A DNA stretch of 64,000 bases from Mesobacterium pallidum (GTDB lineage: Bacteria > Pseudomonadota > Alphaproteobacteria > Rhodobacterales > Rhodobacteraceae): NCBI RefSeq assembly GCF_019966535.1, contig NZ_JAIMID010000003.1, forward strand, positions 186,001-250,000, in the 5' to 3' direction. Below the pieces are notes generated by a model that had not been told where the DNA came from, made no database searches, and saw only the letters and a program-made list of their open reading frames with translations. The translations under genes were made by a program, and so were the position numbers. Shown here piece by piece: positions 43,600-52,867 of this stretch; the stretch's first letter is position 1, and every line of letters begins with the position of its first letter.

Positions 43600-44721
43600 T
43601 CAGCCCGCGGCGATATCGGCGCCGAGGCGCAGGTTGCGCAGTTTCTTCCAGGTCACATCGGGGTCGATCTTGCCGTAGCCGGCGAAGGTGCCGAACCCGC
43701 AATCGGTCGAGGCGATGACCCGGTCCTTGCCGACGATGCCGATGAAGCGGTCCAGCCGCTGGGCGATCAGCTGCGGATGTTCCACGTAGTTCGAACAGGT
43801 GTCGATCACGCCCGGCGCCAGCACCTTGTCCTCGGGGATCGCCGCGTCGCGCCAGACGGTCCATTCGTGTTCGTGGCAGGGGTTGGCGGATTCGAACAGG
43901 ATCGTGTTCGGCCGGGCCGACAGCACCACGTCGATCACCTTTTCCAGCGGGATGTCGTGGTCGTGCGGGCCTTCGTAGTTGCCCCAGCAGAGGTGCATCC
44001 GCATGCGGTCGGCCGGCAGCCCTTCGGTCGCGGCATTCAACGCCTCCACGTTGGCGGCGGCGATCTTGACGAACTCGTCCTGGCTCATGTCCTGGTAGCC
44101 GGTGTGGGCCGACATGGCGAGGTCGGGGCAATCGAACTGGATGTCGAACCCGGCGTCCAGGATCGCCTCGTATTCCGGGCGCATCGCGGCGGCGAGATCG
44201 GCGAGGTAAGCCTCATGGCTGGGGTAGAACTTGTTGACCTGGAAGGCGGTGATCAGCCCCGGCGAGGCGGCGTTCATGAAGGCGCGGGTGCCCTCGCCTT
44301 CCGCCTCGAGCGCAGTCTTGAAGCGGCGGATGTCGTCCAGCGCGGGTTGCAGGTTCACCAGCTTGACCTCGCCGATGCAAGAGGCGCGGGTGAATTCCTG
44401 GCTGCCCATGATGGCGCTCAGTTTCTTGGCCAGCCCCGGATGCGCGGCAAGATCCTTGGCCGGCTTGCGGTCGATATGGCCGCCAAAGCCTGACAGGCGC
44501 TCCTGCATGTAGGTGGAATAGCCGACCTTGCCCAGTTCCCCGTCCGAGATGATCGACACGCCCGCCTCGCGCTGGTGGCGGATGGCGTCGGCGATGGCCG
44601 CCTCGACCGCGGCTTCGAATTCGGCGGGGTCGTAGTCCTGTCCCTTGTCCTTGGCGATCAGCAGGGCCGACAGGGCGTCGCCGCGCGGCAGGCTTCCGAC
44701 ATGGGTCGTCTCGATGGTCAT
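43600..44721 (-). CDS. MetE C-terminal-like (cobalamin-independent methionine synthase II family) protein
   Basis: A 373-residue protein equal to the catalytic C-terminal half of MetE. The beginning THVGSLPRGDAL, zinc ligands in HLCWGNYEGPHDHD (His, Cys), a Glu in LFESANPCHEHEW and Cys in ASTDCGFGTFAG match the zinc-thiolate methyltransferase site. Family members without the N-terminal domain act on other thiols or on corrinoid-bound methyl groups; homocysteine is possible but not certain. The ATG at 44721 is used; a GTG at 44727 is an alternative. Confidence 0.85.
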   Translation of the reverse strand: MTIETTHVGSLPRGDALSALLIAKDKGQDYDPAEFEAAVEAAIADAIRHQREAGVSIISDGELGKVGYSTYMQERLSGFGGHIDRKPAKDLAAHPGLAKKLSAIMGSQEFTRASCIGEVKLVNLQPALDDIRRFKTALEAEGEGTRAFMNAASPGLITAFQVNKFYPSHEAYLADLAAAMRPEYEAILDAGFDIQFDCPDLAMSAHTGYQDMSQDEFVKIAAANVEALNAATEGLPADRMRMHLCWGNYEGPHDHDIPLEKVIDVVLSARPNTILFESANPCHEHEWTVWRDAAIPEDKVLAPGVIDTCSNYVEHPQLIAQRLDRFIGIVGKDRVIASTDCGFGTFAGYGKIDPDVTWKKLRNLRLGADIAAG

Positions 44722-44803
44722 AGTCACTGTCCGTTCCGGGATATGCGTTGGCGCGCATCAGACCACCGGGGCCAGGGAAAGACAACCGGGCGCGCACGCA
44801 ACG

Positions 44804-44833
44804 AAAAAGGCCGCACCCGGGGGCGCGGCCTTT
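44804..44833 (-). terminator. Rho-independent terminator of rpsD
   Basis: On the minus strand, AAAGGCCGC and GCGGCCTTT pair around a GC-rich 10-base loop and are followed by a T-run (TTTTT). It starts 25 bases after the rpsD stop and also separates it from the convergently placed end of the next operon. Confidence 0.92.
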
Positions 44834-44857
44834 CGATTGTCTCGCGGCAGAACCGGA

Positions 44858-45478
44858 TCAGTTCTGGGCGTAGTATTCGATCACGAGGTTCGGTTCCATC
44901 ACGACGGCATAGGGCACGTCGCCAAGACCCGGGGTGCGCACGAAGGTGGCAACCATCTTGTTGTGGTCGACCTCGATGTAGTCGGGCACGTCACGCTCGG
45001 GCAGCTGGGTGGCCTCGAGAACGGTGGCAAGCTGCTTGGACTTCTCGCGGACCTCGATGACATCACCTTCCTTCACGCGGTAGGAGGGGATGTTCACGCG
45101 CTGGCCGTTCACCAGCACGTGGCCGTGGTTCACGAACTGGCGGGCGGCGAAGACGGTCGGCACGAACTTGGCGCGGTAGACGACGGCGTCGAGACGGCGC
45201 TCGAGCAGGCCGACCAGCAGCTCGCCGGTGTCACCCTTGGCACGGGCGGCGTCGTTGAAGATGCGCTTGAACTGCTTTTCGGTCAGGTCGCCGTAATAGC
45301 CCTTCAGCTTCTGCTTTGCGCGCAGCTGCAGGCCGAAGTCCGACATCTTGCCCTTGCGGCGCTGGCCGTGCTGGCCGGGGCCGTATTCGCGGCGGTTCAC
45401 CGGGGACTTCGGGCGGCCCCAGATGTTTTCGCCCATGCGGCGGTCGATCTTGTACTTGGCAGAGGTGCGTTTGGTCAC
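44858..45478 (-). CDS. rpsD: Small ribosomal subunit protein S4
   Basis: A 206-residue primary 16S rRNA-binding protein of the small subunit. Family blocks are [40 protein letters not shown], the S4 RNA-binding domain ([40 protein letters not shown]) and the C-terminal VEYYAQN-like end (VIEYYAQN). It stands alone rather than in the alpha operon, as is usual in alphaproteobacteria. A sigma-70 promoter about 220 bases upstream implies a long leader. Confidence 0.97.
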   Translation of the reverse strand: MTKRTSAKYKIDRRMGENIWGRPKSPVNRREYGPGQHGQRRKGKMSDFGLQLRAKQKLKGYYGDLTEKQFKRIFNDAARAKGDTGELLVGLLERRLDAVVYRAKFVPTVFAARQFVNHGHVLVNGQRVNIPSYRVKEGDVIEVREKSKQLATVLEATQLPERDVPDYIEVDHNKMVATFVRTPGLGDVPYAVVMEPNLVIEYYAQN

Positions 45479-45827
45479 CGTCTGATCTCCTTTATGAGTG
45501 GCATTTCAGCTTGCTCCGAACACCGGTTCCCACTTTTCGGGCTGAAATCGCGGGGCGATCTCGGCCGTGGGGCGCGGAAGGCGAAGGGCCTCGTGCCGTG
45601 TGTAAAGGGCGTTGTCCTCTCACCGGACCGGCGAACCGGCGACCCGGCGTGACAGGCTTCCCCTTGCGGGGGCCACCAACACCAACGAGCGGCGCTTATA
45701 CGCGCAGGGGAAAGGGAGTCAAGCAGCAAGTCACGCCATGGCCGCGCGCCGGACTCGGCCGAATCCAAGGCGCATGTTATAAGCGTCCTCAAAGGACAAG
45801 TTCAATTTTCACGGGAACGCTTCAGAC
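45479..45827. other. 349-base divergent spacer between rpsD and an RTX gene
   Basis: No gene is supported here. On the minus strand it carries the probable rpsD promoter and about 210 bases of leader containing a GC-rich run with three near-copies of ACCGGCGA (45624-45650). On the plus strand ACATG-TATAAG-like sequence (45777-45785) could belong to the RTX gene promoter. Nothing else is recognisable. Confidence 0.6.
45695..45722 (-). promoter_or_regulatory. Probable sigma-70 promoter of rpsD
   Basis: On the minus strand, TTGACT (45717-45722) and TATAAG (45695-45700) are separated by 16 bases, close to the housekeeping consensus. Transcription would start near 45688, leaving about 210 bases before the rpsD ATG. 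Confidence 0.65.
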
Positions 45828-47897
45828 ATGGCAATCATCAACCATTCCACGACTATCAACGGGGTCGCAGATTTCACCGCCCCGGACGGCAGCGTCATCA
45901 GCTGGGACGGCTCGACCTACCTCGAATTCGCCGGCATGTGGTCGAGCAGCGTCGACACCGTCACCTCGAATGTCACGCTGTCGGGGTCGAACTGGCAGAT
46001 CGAGGCGATGCGCTATCACAGCACCGCCGAGCACACCAACATCAGCGACGCCAATGGCCTGACCGGGCGGCGGATCGAATACCTCAAGCTGGGCCAGAAC
46101 TCGGATATCGACCTGATCTCGACCCGGGTAAAGTTCCTGGTCACGCAAGAGGGCGGCGCGCTGCATGACGTCACGCTGGGGTCGGAATGGACGGGCTATG
46201 TCGAGCTGGCAGCCGCGTCGAACATCCTGACCACCGGCAGCGGCTGGGTCGAAACGATCCGGACGCGCGGCGACGACACCGTGACCATCGGCGCGGGCGG
46301 GGCGCGCATCGTTGCCAGCCACGAGGGCACGGATACCCTGACCGTCAACGGCCGGCTCGGCACGGCCGAGCTGTCCGGCGGCACCAAGACCGTGACGGTC
46401 GGGACCGACGGCCAGATCGACACCATCGAGATCGGGCAGGCCGCCGCGACCGTCACGCTGAACGGGGCCGGGCGGATCAATTACCTCAAGTCCAATGACG
46501 GCAGCCTGATGCTCACGACCGGCAGCCAGTACATGGAGAGTTTCAACTCGTGGAACACGACCAACACCATCGTCAACAACGGTGGCATGGGCATGGTCGA
46601 GATGAACACGAACGGCTCCTTCAGCCAGAACATCACGTCGAACGCCTGGCTCGGCTCGCTCGTCGTGCGGGACAACCAGGCCACGACGCTGATGCTGAAC
46701 GATCACTCGGGCTTTGCGCAGCTGGGCGATGTCGCGGATACCGTGACGCAGACCGCCGGCTGGGCCGACCACATCGCCACGCGCAGTGGCTGGGACAACG
46801 TGACCATCAACGGCGAGGGGGTCGAGACGCTGTACCTTGGCGATGGCTGGGACACGGCGATGATCAACGGCTTCGTCGCCACGATGAACGCGGGCAACGG
46901 CGATGACATGGTCACGGCCAATGGTGGCGGCACGACGCTGCGCATGGGCGACGGCAACGACCTTCTCACCATCGGCGCGCTGAACGTGCAGCTGGCCACC
47001 GGCGACGATGGCAATGACACGATCATCGGCGGCGATGGCGGCGTCGGCTACATGCGCGGCAACGCGGGGGACGACCGGCTCGAGATGGGCAGCGGCGGCG
47101 TGCGCCATATCGAGGGCGGCTCGGGCAACGACCGGGCGGTCATGGCGGCGACGCCGGGCGATTACGGGGTGACGGTCAACGGCGGCGACGGCGCGGACTG
47201 GATCGATTTCAGCGCCATCGCGGTGGAGGTGACCTTTTCGCTCGACACCAACGGCAGCTGGCAGAACTATGGCGCCCCCGGCGGCGCGGCGGACGCGGCC
47301 GGCATCGGCTTTGTCACTGCCTGGGGGGTCGAGAACATCGTCGGCAGCAACCAGGTGGACCTGCTGACCGGGGATGCCGGCAACAACATCATCGAGGGGC
47401 GCATCGGCCTGGACACCCTCTATGGTCTCGACGGCAACGACACCATTTACGGCCACAAGGGCCACGACCTGGTCCTTGGCAACGACGGCGCCGACGAGCT
47501 GTGGGGCAACATCGGCCAGGACTCGCTGGTTGGCGGCAAGGGCTCCGACACGCTCTATGGCAACGATATGGACGATTATCTCGGCGGCAACCTGGGCAAT
47601 GACGTTCTGTACGGCGGCACCGGCCGGGACCGGTTGGAGGGCGGCGAGCACGACGACCTGATATACGGCGGCGCGGGCGCAGACGACTTCCGGTTCAACA
47701 GCGCGACGGGCAACGACACCATCGGCGATTTCGAGCAGGGCCTCGACAAGCTGCGCCTCTACGGCCACGACGGCGGTTTCGGCAGCCTCGGCTTTTCGAC
47801 ATCGGGCGATGACCTGATCGTCGCCCACAGCGAAGGCACCATCACCCTCGCCGGCCTGGCCGGAATCGTCCTGACCCAGGCCGACATCACCTTCTGA
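45828..47897 (+). CDS. RTX calcium-binding protein, type I secretion substrate
   Basis: A 689-residue protein without an N-terminal signal peptide, rich in Gly, Asp, Asn and Thr. Residues 1-500 are beta-helix-like repeats of short strands (TVTLNGAGRINYL). From about 513 to 620 RTX nonapeptides follow (LTGDAGNN, YGLDGNDT, VGGKGSDTLYG, YGGTGRDRL, YGGAGADDF), then a C-terminal part (FEQGLDKLRLYG) of the kind recognised by type I secretion systems. No transporter genes are linked. The enzymatic part, if any, is not recognisable. Confidence 0.87.
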   Translation: MAIINHSTTINGVADFTAPDGSVISWDGSTYLEFAGMWSSSVDTVTSNVTLSGSNWQIEAMRYHSTAEHTNISDANGLTGRRIEYLKLGQNSDIDLISTRVKFLVTQEGGALHDVTLGSEWTGYVELAAASNILTTGSGWVETIRTRGDDTVTIGAGGARIVASHEGTDTLTVNGRLGTAELSGGTKTVTVGTDGQIDTIEIGQAAATVTLNGAGRINYLKSNDGSLMLTTGSQYMESFNSWNTTNTIVNNGGMGMVEMNTNGSFSQNITSNAWLGSLVVRDNQATTLMLNDHSGFAQLGDVADTVTQTAGWADHIATRSGWDNVTINGEGVETLYLGDGWDTAMINGFVATMNAGNGDDMVTANGGGTTLRMGDGNDLLTIGALNVQLATGDDGNDTIIGGDGGVGYMRGNAGDDRLEMGSGGVRHIEGGSGNDRAVMAATPGDYGVTVNGGDGADWIDFSAIAVEVTFSLDTNGSWQNYGAPGGAADAAGIGFVTAWGVENIVGSNQVDLLTGDAGNNIIEGRIGLDTLYGLDGNDTIYGHKGHDLVLGNDGADELWGNIGQDSLVGGKGSDTLYGNDMDDYLGGNLGNDVLYGGTGRDRLEGGEHDDLIYGGAGADDFRFNSATGNDTIGDFEQGLDKLRLYGHDGGFGSLGFSTSGDDLIVAHSEGTITLAGLAGIVLTQADITF

Positions 47898-47904
47898 TGA
47901 CCGG

Positions 47905-48480
47905 TCAGTCCCGCGCCATGGCCGCCACCGGGTCATGGCGCGGGCAGGTCACGAGGTGGTCGTTGACCATGCCCACCGCCTCCATGAAGGCATAGACGAT
48001 GGTCGGGCCGCAGAATCGGAAGCCCGCCTTCTTGAGGTCCTTCGAGAGCTGCTGCGACAGGGGCGTCTGGGGCGGGACATCGGCCTGCACGGCGAACCGG
48101 TTCTGCAGCGGCGCGCCGCCGACGTAATCCCACAGGAACCGGTCGAAACCGCCCGCCTCTTCCAGCGCGATCCAGGCACGGGCGTTGCCGATGGTCGCCT
48201 CGATCTTTCCGCGATGGCGGATGATGCCCGGATCGCCCAGCAGGCGCTGCACGTCTGCCTCGCCCCAGGACGCAATCCGCTCCGGGTCGAACCCGTCGAA
48301 GGCCGCGCGGAAATTGTCTCGCTTTTTCAGGATGGTGATCCAGCTGAGCCCGGCCTGGAACCCGTCGAGAACCAGCTTTTCCCACAGCGCGCGGCTGTCC
48401 CATTCGGGCACGCCCCACTCGGTGTCGTGGTAGTCGATGTAGATCTGCTCGGGCCCCGCCCAGCTGCACCTGTCGCCCAT
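47905..48480 (-). CDS. tag: DNA-3-methyladenine glycosylase I
   Basis: A 191-residue base-excision repair enzyme that removes 3-methyladenine. It begins MGDRCSWAGPEQIYIDYHDTEW: Cys5 and His18 plus the C-terminal His and Cys in NDHLVTCPRH are the Tag zinc site. The catalytic/ligand block GLSWITILKKRDNFRAAFDG and CGPTIVYAFMEAVGMVNDH is intact. It ends 8 bases from the convergent RTX stop. Confidence 0.95.
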   Translation of the reverse strand: MGDRCSWAGPEQIYIDYHDTEWGVPEWDSRALWEKLVLDGFQAGLSWITILKKRDNFRAAFDGFDPERIASWGEADVQRLLGDPGIIRHRGKIEATIGNARAWIALEEAGGFDRFLWDYVGGAPLQNRFAVQADVPPQTPLSQQLSKDLKKAGFRFCGPTIVYAFMEAVGMVNDHLVTCPRHDPVAAMARD

Positions 48481-48603
48481 GTCCGCGCCCTTTCCGTGTC
48501 CCGCTTGAATTCTTTCAAATTAGAACAAACGGCGAATCTTCACCAGATGTTAAGGGGCGGCGGGCGATGAAAGGGCAGGTCAAGAAGACATGCGGGGGAC
48601 GTG

Positions 48604-49446
48604 ATGCCACACGGACGAAAAGCACGACGCGCCGAACAGCTCTCCAGGCTGTCCAGCCCGCTTGAACAGGCCATCGGCGAACGCGATCGCAATGTCATCA
48701 AGATGGTCGAGGCGGCGGTGCGCCACGGCGATGTGCTGCTTGCCTTCCAGCCGGTGGTGCAGGCCGCGCGCCCCGACCGCATCGCCTTTCACGAGGGGCT
48801 GATCCGCGTTCTGGACGACACCGGCCGCATCATCCCGGCGATGGAATTCATCGAACAGGTCGAAGAGATGGAGGTAGGGCGCATGCTGGACTGCCTCGCC
48901 ATCGAAAAGGGCATCAAGGCCCTGGTCGAGGAACCGTCGCTGCGCCTGTCGATCAACATGTCCGCCCGTTCGATCGGCTATCCGCGCTGGATGGCGGCGC
49001 TGGACCGGGGCCTGCGCCAGGACGACACCGTGGCCGAGCGGCTGATCCTCGAGGTGACGGAAACCTCGGCCATGAACGTGCCCGAGCTGGTCGTCGCCTT
49101 CATGAACGAGGTGCAGGCGCGGGGCGTGTCCTTCGCGCTCGACGACTTCGGAGCCGGGTTCACCTCGTTCCGTTACCTCAAGCAGTTCAGCTTCGACCTG
49201 CTCAAGATCGACGGCCAGTTCATCCGCGGGGTCGCGCGCGATGCCGACAACCAGGTGCTGACCCAAGCGCTGATCGCCATCGCGCGTCAGTTCGACATGT
49301 TCACCGTGGCCGAATGCGTTGAACGGCCCGAGGACGCGGCCTGGCTGACCGCCCAGGGCATCGATTGCCTGCAGGGCTACTACTACGGCGCGCCGACGAC
49401 CATGCCGCCCTGGCGCGATGTCACCAACGAGGCCGTCAGCGCCTGA
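48604..49446 (+). CDS. EAL-domain protein, putative cyclic-di-GMP phosphodiesterase
   Basis: A 280-residue stand-alone EAL protein. The signature reads FHEGLIRV, EGL instead of EAL, but other catalytic positions are kept: Asn in LSINMSARS, Glu in LEVTETSAM, the DDFGAG loop, the LLKIDGQFI lysine and AECVE. It could therefore still hydrolyse cyclic di-GMP. No sensory domain or membrane helix is present. The start is ATG at 48604, with GGGGG upstream; GTG at 48601 is adjacent. Confidence 0.85.
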   Translation: MPHGRKARRAEQLSRLSSPLEQAIGERDRNVIKMVEAAVRHGDVLLAFQPVVQAARPDRIAFHEGLIRVLDDTGRIIPAMEFIEQVEEMEVGRMLDCLAIEKGIKALVEEPSLRLSINMSARSIGYPRWMAALDRGLRQDDTVAERLILEVTETSAMNVPELVVAFMNEVQARGVSFALDDFGAGFTSFRYLKQFSFDLLKIDGQFIRGVARDADNQVLTQALIAIARQFDMFTVAECVERPEDAAWLTAQGIDCLQGYYYGAPTTMPPWRDVTNEAVSA

Positions 49447-49585
49447 GGCATTCGACCGCAGACCATGGAACATGACCCAAGGGAACACGCCCCGTGTTGT
49501 GGCCCCCGGTTGAATGCGCTATCCCTGCCTTGATCGCCGCGCGCGAGCCATTCGACGCGTGGCCCCCATATGGTGGAGGACCCCC

Positions 49586-50761
49586 ATGACCAACGTCGTC
49601 ATCGCCTCGGCTGCCCGGACCCCGGTCGGCAGTTTCAGCGGCTCTTTCGCAAACACGCCCGCCCATGACCTTGGCGCGACCGTGCTCAAGGCGCTGGTCG
49701 AACGGGCGGGAATCGAGGCCGCCGACGTCTCCGAAACCATCCTCGGCCAGGTGCTGACCGCCGGTCAGGGCCAGAACCCGGCCCGCCAGGCCCATGTCAA
49801 CGCCGGCCTGCCGATCGAAAGCGCCGCCTGGTCGATCAACCAGGTCTGCGGCTCGGGCCTGCGCGCCGTCGCGCTGGCCGCGCAGCACATCCAGCTGGGC
49901 GATGCATCCATCGTCGCCGCGGGCGGGCAGGAAAACATGTCGCTCAGCCCCCATGTCGCGCACCTGCGCGCGGGCGTGAAGATGGGCGACGTCAAGTACA
50001 TCGACTCGATGATCAAGGACGGTCTCTGGGACGCCTTCAACGGCTACCACATGGGCCAGACCGCCGAGAACGTCGCCGAGAAGTGGCAGATCAGCCGCGA
50101 CATGCAGGACGAATTCGCCGTCGCGTCGCAGAACAAGGCCGAGGCCGCGCAGAAGGCCGGCAAGTTCGCCGACGAGATCGTGCCCTTCATCGTCAAGACC
50201 CGCAAGGGCGACATCACCGTCGACCAGGATGAATACATCCGCCACGGCGCGACCATGGAAGCGATGCAGAAGCTGCGCCCGGCCTTCACCAAGGACGGCA
50301 CGGTCACCGCGGCCAACGCCTCGGGCCTCAACGACGGCGCCGCCGGCGCGCTGCTGATGACCGCGGACGAGGCGGAAAAGCGCGGCATCACTCCGCTCGC
50401 GCGCATCGCCTCCTACGCCACCGCGGGTCTCGACCCGTCGATCATGGGTGTGGGCCCGATCCATGCCTCGCGCAAGGCGCTGGAAAAGGCCGGCTGGAAG
50501 CCCGAGGACCTGGACCTGGTCGAGGCGAACGAAGCCTTCGCCGCCCAGGCCTGCGCCGTGAACAAGGACATGGGCTGGGATCCGGCCATCGTGAACGTGA
50601 ACGGCGGCGCCATCGCCATCGGTCACCCGATCGGCGCCTCGGGTGCGCGGATCCTCAACACCCTGCTGTTCGAAATGCAGCGCCGCGGCGCCAAGAAGGG
50701 TCTCGCCACCCTCTGCATCGGCGGCGGCATGGGTGTCGCCATGTGCCTCGAACGCCCCTGA
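49586..50761 (+). CDS. phaA: Acetyl-CoA C-acetyltransferase
   Basis: A 391-residue biosynthetic thiolase that condenses two acetyl-CoA into acetoacetyl-CoA, the first step of polyhydroxybutyrate synthesis. The nucleophile Cys88 lies in [11 protein letters not shown]; the C-terminal [11 protein letters not shown]is and CIGGGMG Cys complete the active site. The N-terminus [13 protein letters not shown] is usual. GGTGGAGGA precedes the ATG. An upstream reading frame extension to 49514 is not supported. phaB lies 1 kb downstream, with a patatin gene between. Confidence 0.95.
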   Translation: MTNVVIASAARTPVGSFSGSFANTPAHDLGATVLKALVERAGIEAADVSETILGQVLTAGQGQNPARQAHVNAGLPIESAAWSINQVCGSGLRAVALAAQHIQLGDASIVAAGGQENMSLSPHVAHLRAGVKMGDVKYIDSMIKDGLWDAFNGYHMGQTAENVAEKWQISRDMQDEFAVASQNKAEAAQKAGKFADEIVPFIVKTRKGDITVDQDEYIRHGATMEAMQKLRPAFTKDGTVTAANASGLNDGAAGALLMTADEAEKRGITPLARIASYATAGLDPSIMGVGPIHASRKALEKAGWKPEDLDLVEANEAFAAQACAVNKDMGWDPAIVNVNGGAIAIGHPIGASGARILNTLLFEMQRRGAKKGLATLCIGGGMGVAMCLERP

Positions 50762-50816
50762 CCCCAAGGCTCGGGGCGGCCCCGCGCCGCCCCACCCAAG
50801 GGCGAGAGGTCCGGCC

Positions 50817-51689
50817 ATGACGCATCCCGCGCTCACCGATCCAGACCAGCTGGTGTTCTCCGGCGGGGGCCTGCGTTGTTTCTGGCAGGGCGGCTTCCTC
50901 GACCGGCTGGGGCAGGACCGGACCTATCGCCCGAAACGCGTCACCGGCGTCAGCGGCGGCGCGCTGGCCGGGGCCGCCTGGCTGACCGGCAACGGGCGCC
51001 GACTGCTGGACATCATGTGCGACGCTTTCGAGCAGCGCGACAGCAACCTCGACCTCTTTGCCGCCGATTCCGACGGGATCACCCCGCACCAGCGGCTTTA
51101 CTGCGACGTTGTCTCCGAGGTCCTCGATGACAGCGCGCAAGAGGCGATCGCCAACGGCCCGCAGTTCCAGATCCTGATCGCCCATCCGCCCGAAACCGGC
51201 GCGCCGACCCTGACCGGGACCGCGCTTGCGCTGGCCTACGAGGCCGAGTTGCACACCGTGAACGCGCCGCATTTCAACTGGGCCGAAAAGATGGGCCTCA
51301 CCGCCCGGCTGATCGACGCCAACCAGGCCGCCCGCGATGGCCAGCTGGCCGCGCTGGTGAACGCCGCTGCCGTGATCCCGCCGGTGTTCGAGCCGCCGCT
51401 GTGGGACAACGCCCGCGTGGTCGATGGCGGCATGGCCGACCAGGCGCCCCTGCCCGAGCCCGACGAAGGGTGCAGCCTGATCCTGCTGACCCGACGTTAC
51501 AAGCGCATTCCGGACGTGCCGAGCCGCGTCTACCTGTGCCCCTCGGACGAGGTGACGGCGGACAAGATCGACTTTACCGACCCGGCCAAGCTGCGCCGCA
51601 CCTGGGATGAGGGCGCGCGCGATGCCGAGGTGCTACTAACGGACAAGACCGCTGCATCCGAAATTATCGCGCAACAATCTTGCGCATGA
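50817..51689 (+). CDS. Patatin-like phospholipase between phaA and phaB
   Basis: A 290-residue patatin-fold serine hydrolase with Ser-Asp dyad: oxyanion hole FSGGGLRCFW, nucleophile elbow GVSGGA (Ser46) and DGGMADQ (Asp near 202). No signal peptide, so it acts in the cytoplasm. It lies 55 bases after phaA and 54 before phaB, which puts it in the polyhydroxybutyrate operon. A role in granule lipid or polymer turnover is inferred; acyl hydrolase activity is the family norm. Confidence 0.87.
   Translation: MTHPALTDPDQLVFSGGGLRCFWQGGFLDRLGQDRTYRPKRVTGVSGGALAGAAWLTGNGRRLLDIMCDAFEQRDSNLDLFAADSDGITPHQRLYCDVVSEVLDDSAQEAIANGPQFQILIAHPPETGAPTLTGTALALAYEAELHTVNAPHFNWAEKMGLTARLIDANQAARDGQLAALVNAAAVIPPVFEPPLWDNARVVDGGMADQAPLPEPDEGCSLILLTRRYKRIPDVPSRVYLCPSDEVTADKIDFTDPAKLRRTWDEGARDAEVLLTDKTAASEIIAQQSCA
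51669..51685. promoter_or_regulatory. Candidate operator upstream of phaB
   Basis: GCGCAA-N5-TTGCGC, a perfect inverted repeat, overlaps the patatin stop and lies 59 bases before the phaB start. The 12-mer CAATCTTGCGCA in it recurs at 52807. Such GC-rich TGC/GCA palindromes resemble PhaR-type sites, so control by a polyhydroxybutyrate regulator is possible. Confidence 0.4.
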
Positions 51690-51743
51690 TGGGATCAGCG
51701 AATAACAAGATTGCCAATACACCAACGTAAGGGAGGGACTACC

Positions 51744-52466
51744 ATGGCACGCACAGCATTGGTCACCGGGGGCTCGCGCGGCATCGGCGCGGCGATTTCC
51801 AAGGCACTGAAGGCCGAAGGCTATGAGGTCGCGGCGACCTACGCCGGCAATGACGCGGCCGCGGCCAAGTTCACCGAGGAAACCGGCATCAAGACCTACA
51901 AGTGGAACGTCGCCGATTACGCCGAATCGAAGGCCGGGATCGAGCAGGTCGAAGCCGACCTCGGCCCCGTCGACGTGGTCGTCGCAAATGCCGGCATCAC
52001 GCGCGACGCCATGTTCCACCGGATGACCCCGGAGCAGTGGAACGATGTGATCGCCACCAACCTCACTGGCGTGTTCAACACCGTGCACCCGGTCTGGTCG
52101 GGCATGCGCGACCGCAAGTTCGGCCGGGTCATCGTGATCTCGTCGATCAACGGGCAGAAGGGCCAGGCCGGCCAGGTCAACTATGCCGCCACCAAGGCGG
52201 GCGATCTGGGCATCGTGAAAAGCCTGGCGCAGGAAGGTGCCAAGTTCGGCATCACCGCCAACGCGATCTGCCCCGGCTACATCGCGACCGAGATGGTCAT
52301 GGCGATCGACGAATCGGTGCGCGAGAAGATCATCAAGGGCATCCCCGTCGGCCGCCTGGGCGAGCCGGAAGAGATCGCGCGCTGCGTGACCTTCCTGGCC
52401 TCCGAGGACTCGGGCTTCATCAACGGCTCGACCATCTCGGCCAACGGGGCGCAGTTCTTCGTCTGA
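51744..52466 (+). CDS. phaB: Acetoacetyl-CoA reductase
   Basis: A 240-residue NADPH-dependent SDR that makes (R)-3-hydroxybutyryl-CoA for polyhydroxybutyrate. Motifs TGGSRGIGAAIS, NAGITRD, ISSINGQKGQ (Ser), YAATKAG (YxxxK) and GYIATEMVMAI are complete and characteristic of PhaB. AAGGGAGGG precedes the ATG at 51744. A terminator follows. Confidence 0.95.
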   Translation: MARTALVTGGSRGIGAAISKALKAEGYEVAATYAGNDAAAAKFTEETGIKTYKWNVADYAESKAGIEQVEADLGPVDVVVANAGITRDAMFHRMTPEQWNDVIATNLTGVFNTVHPVWSGMRDRKFGRVIVISSINGQKGQAGQVNYAATKAGDLGIVKSLAQEGAKFGITANAICPGYIATEMVMAIDESVREKIIKGIPVGRLGEPEEIARCVTFLASEDSGFINGSTISANGAQFFV

Positions 52467-52489
52467 CGCCGTGGCGCGATCGAAACGCC

Positions 52490-52518
52490 AAGGGCCGGTC
52501 ACTGTGACCGGCCCTTTT
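52490..52518 (+). terminator. Rho-independent terminator of phaB
   Basis: AAGGGCCGGTCA and TGACCGGCCCTT form a 12-base stem around CTG, followed by TT. The stem begins 24 bases after the phaB stop. Confidence 0.9.
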
Positions 52519-52575
52519 CATGTGCGTGTCATGCGGGGGCGACGCGTGCGCCCCGGAAACTGGTACGGATTGCGC

Positions 52576-52746
52576 CTAGTGCGTGGTCTCCAGGCGCGCG
52601 ATCTCTTCCTTCAGGCGCAGCTTCTGCTTCTTCAGGTCGGTGATCTGCTGGTTGGGCGTGCCGGGCGAACGTTGCGCGACCTCGATCGCGTCGGAGAGGT
52701 TCGCGTGTTTCTTCTTCAGTTCCGAAAGGTGTGAACTCAAGCTCAT
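52576..52746 (-). CDS. YdcH-family (DUF465) small protein
   Basis: A 56-residue, highly charged helical protein (SLSSHLSELKKKHANLSDAI, QQITDLKKQKLRLKEEIARL) with the DUF465 pattern, probably a coiled-coil hairpin. The true start at 52746 is preceded by GGAGGACTGCC on the minus strand. Function unknown; the family is widespread in proteobacteria. Confidence 0.85.
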   Translation of the reverse strand: MSLSSHLSELKKKHANLSDAIEVAQRSPGTPNQQITDLKKQKLRLKEEIARLETTH

Positions 52747-52806
52747 GGCAGTCCTCCGCTGGTTGATGTGCCCTCTCAGTGCACCACAAAAAAGTGGGTC
52801 TGTCAC

Positions 52807-52820
52807 CAATCTTGCGCAAG
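52807..52820. promoter_or_regulatory. Candidate operator with shared 12-mer
   Basis: CAATCTTGCGCAAG contains the palindrome CTTGCGCAAG and repeats the CAATCTTGCGCA of 51675-51686. It lies 61 bases upstream of the DUF465 gene start on the minus strand. Confidence 0.35.
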
Positions 52821-52867
52821 CAACGGTTACCAAAACGTAAACGGTTGTTACGAACATGTGCCTGCGC

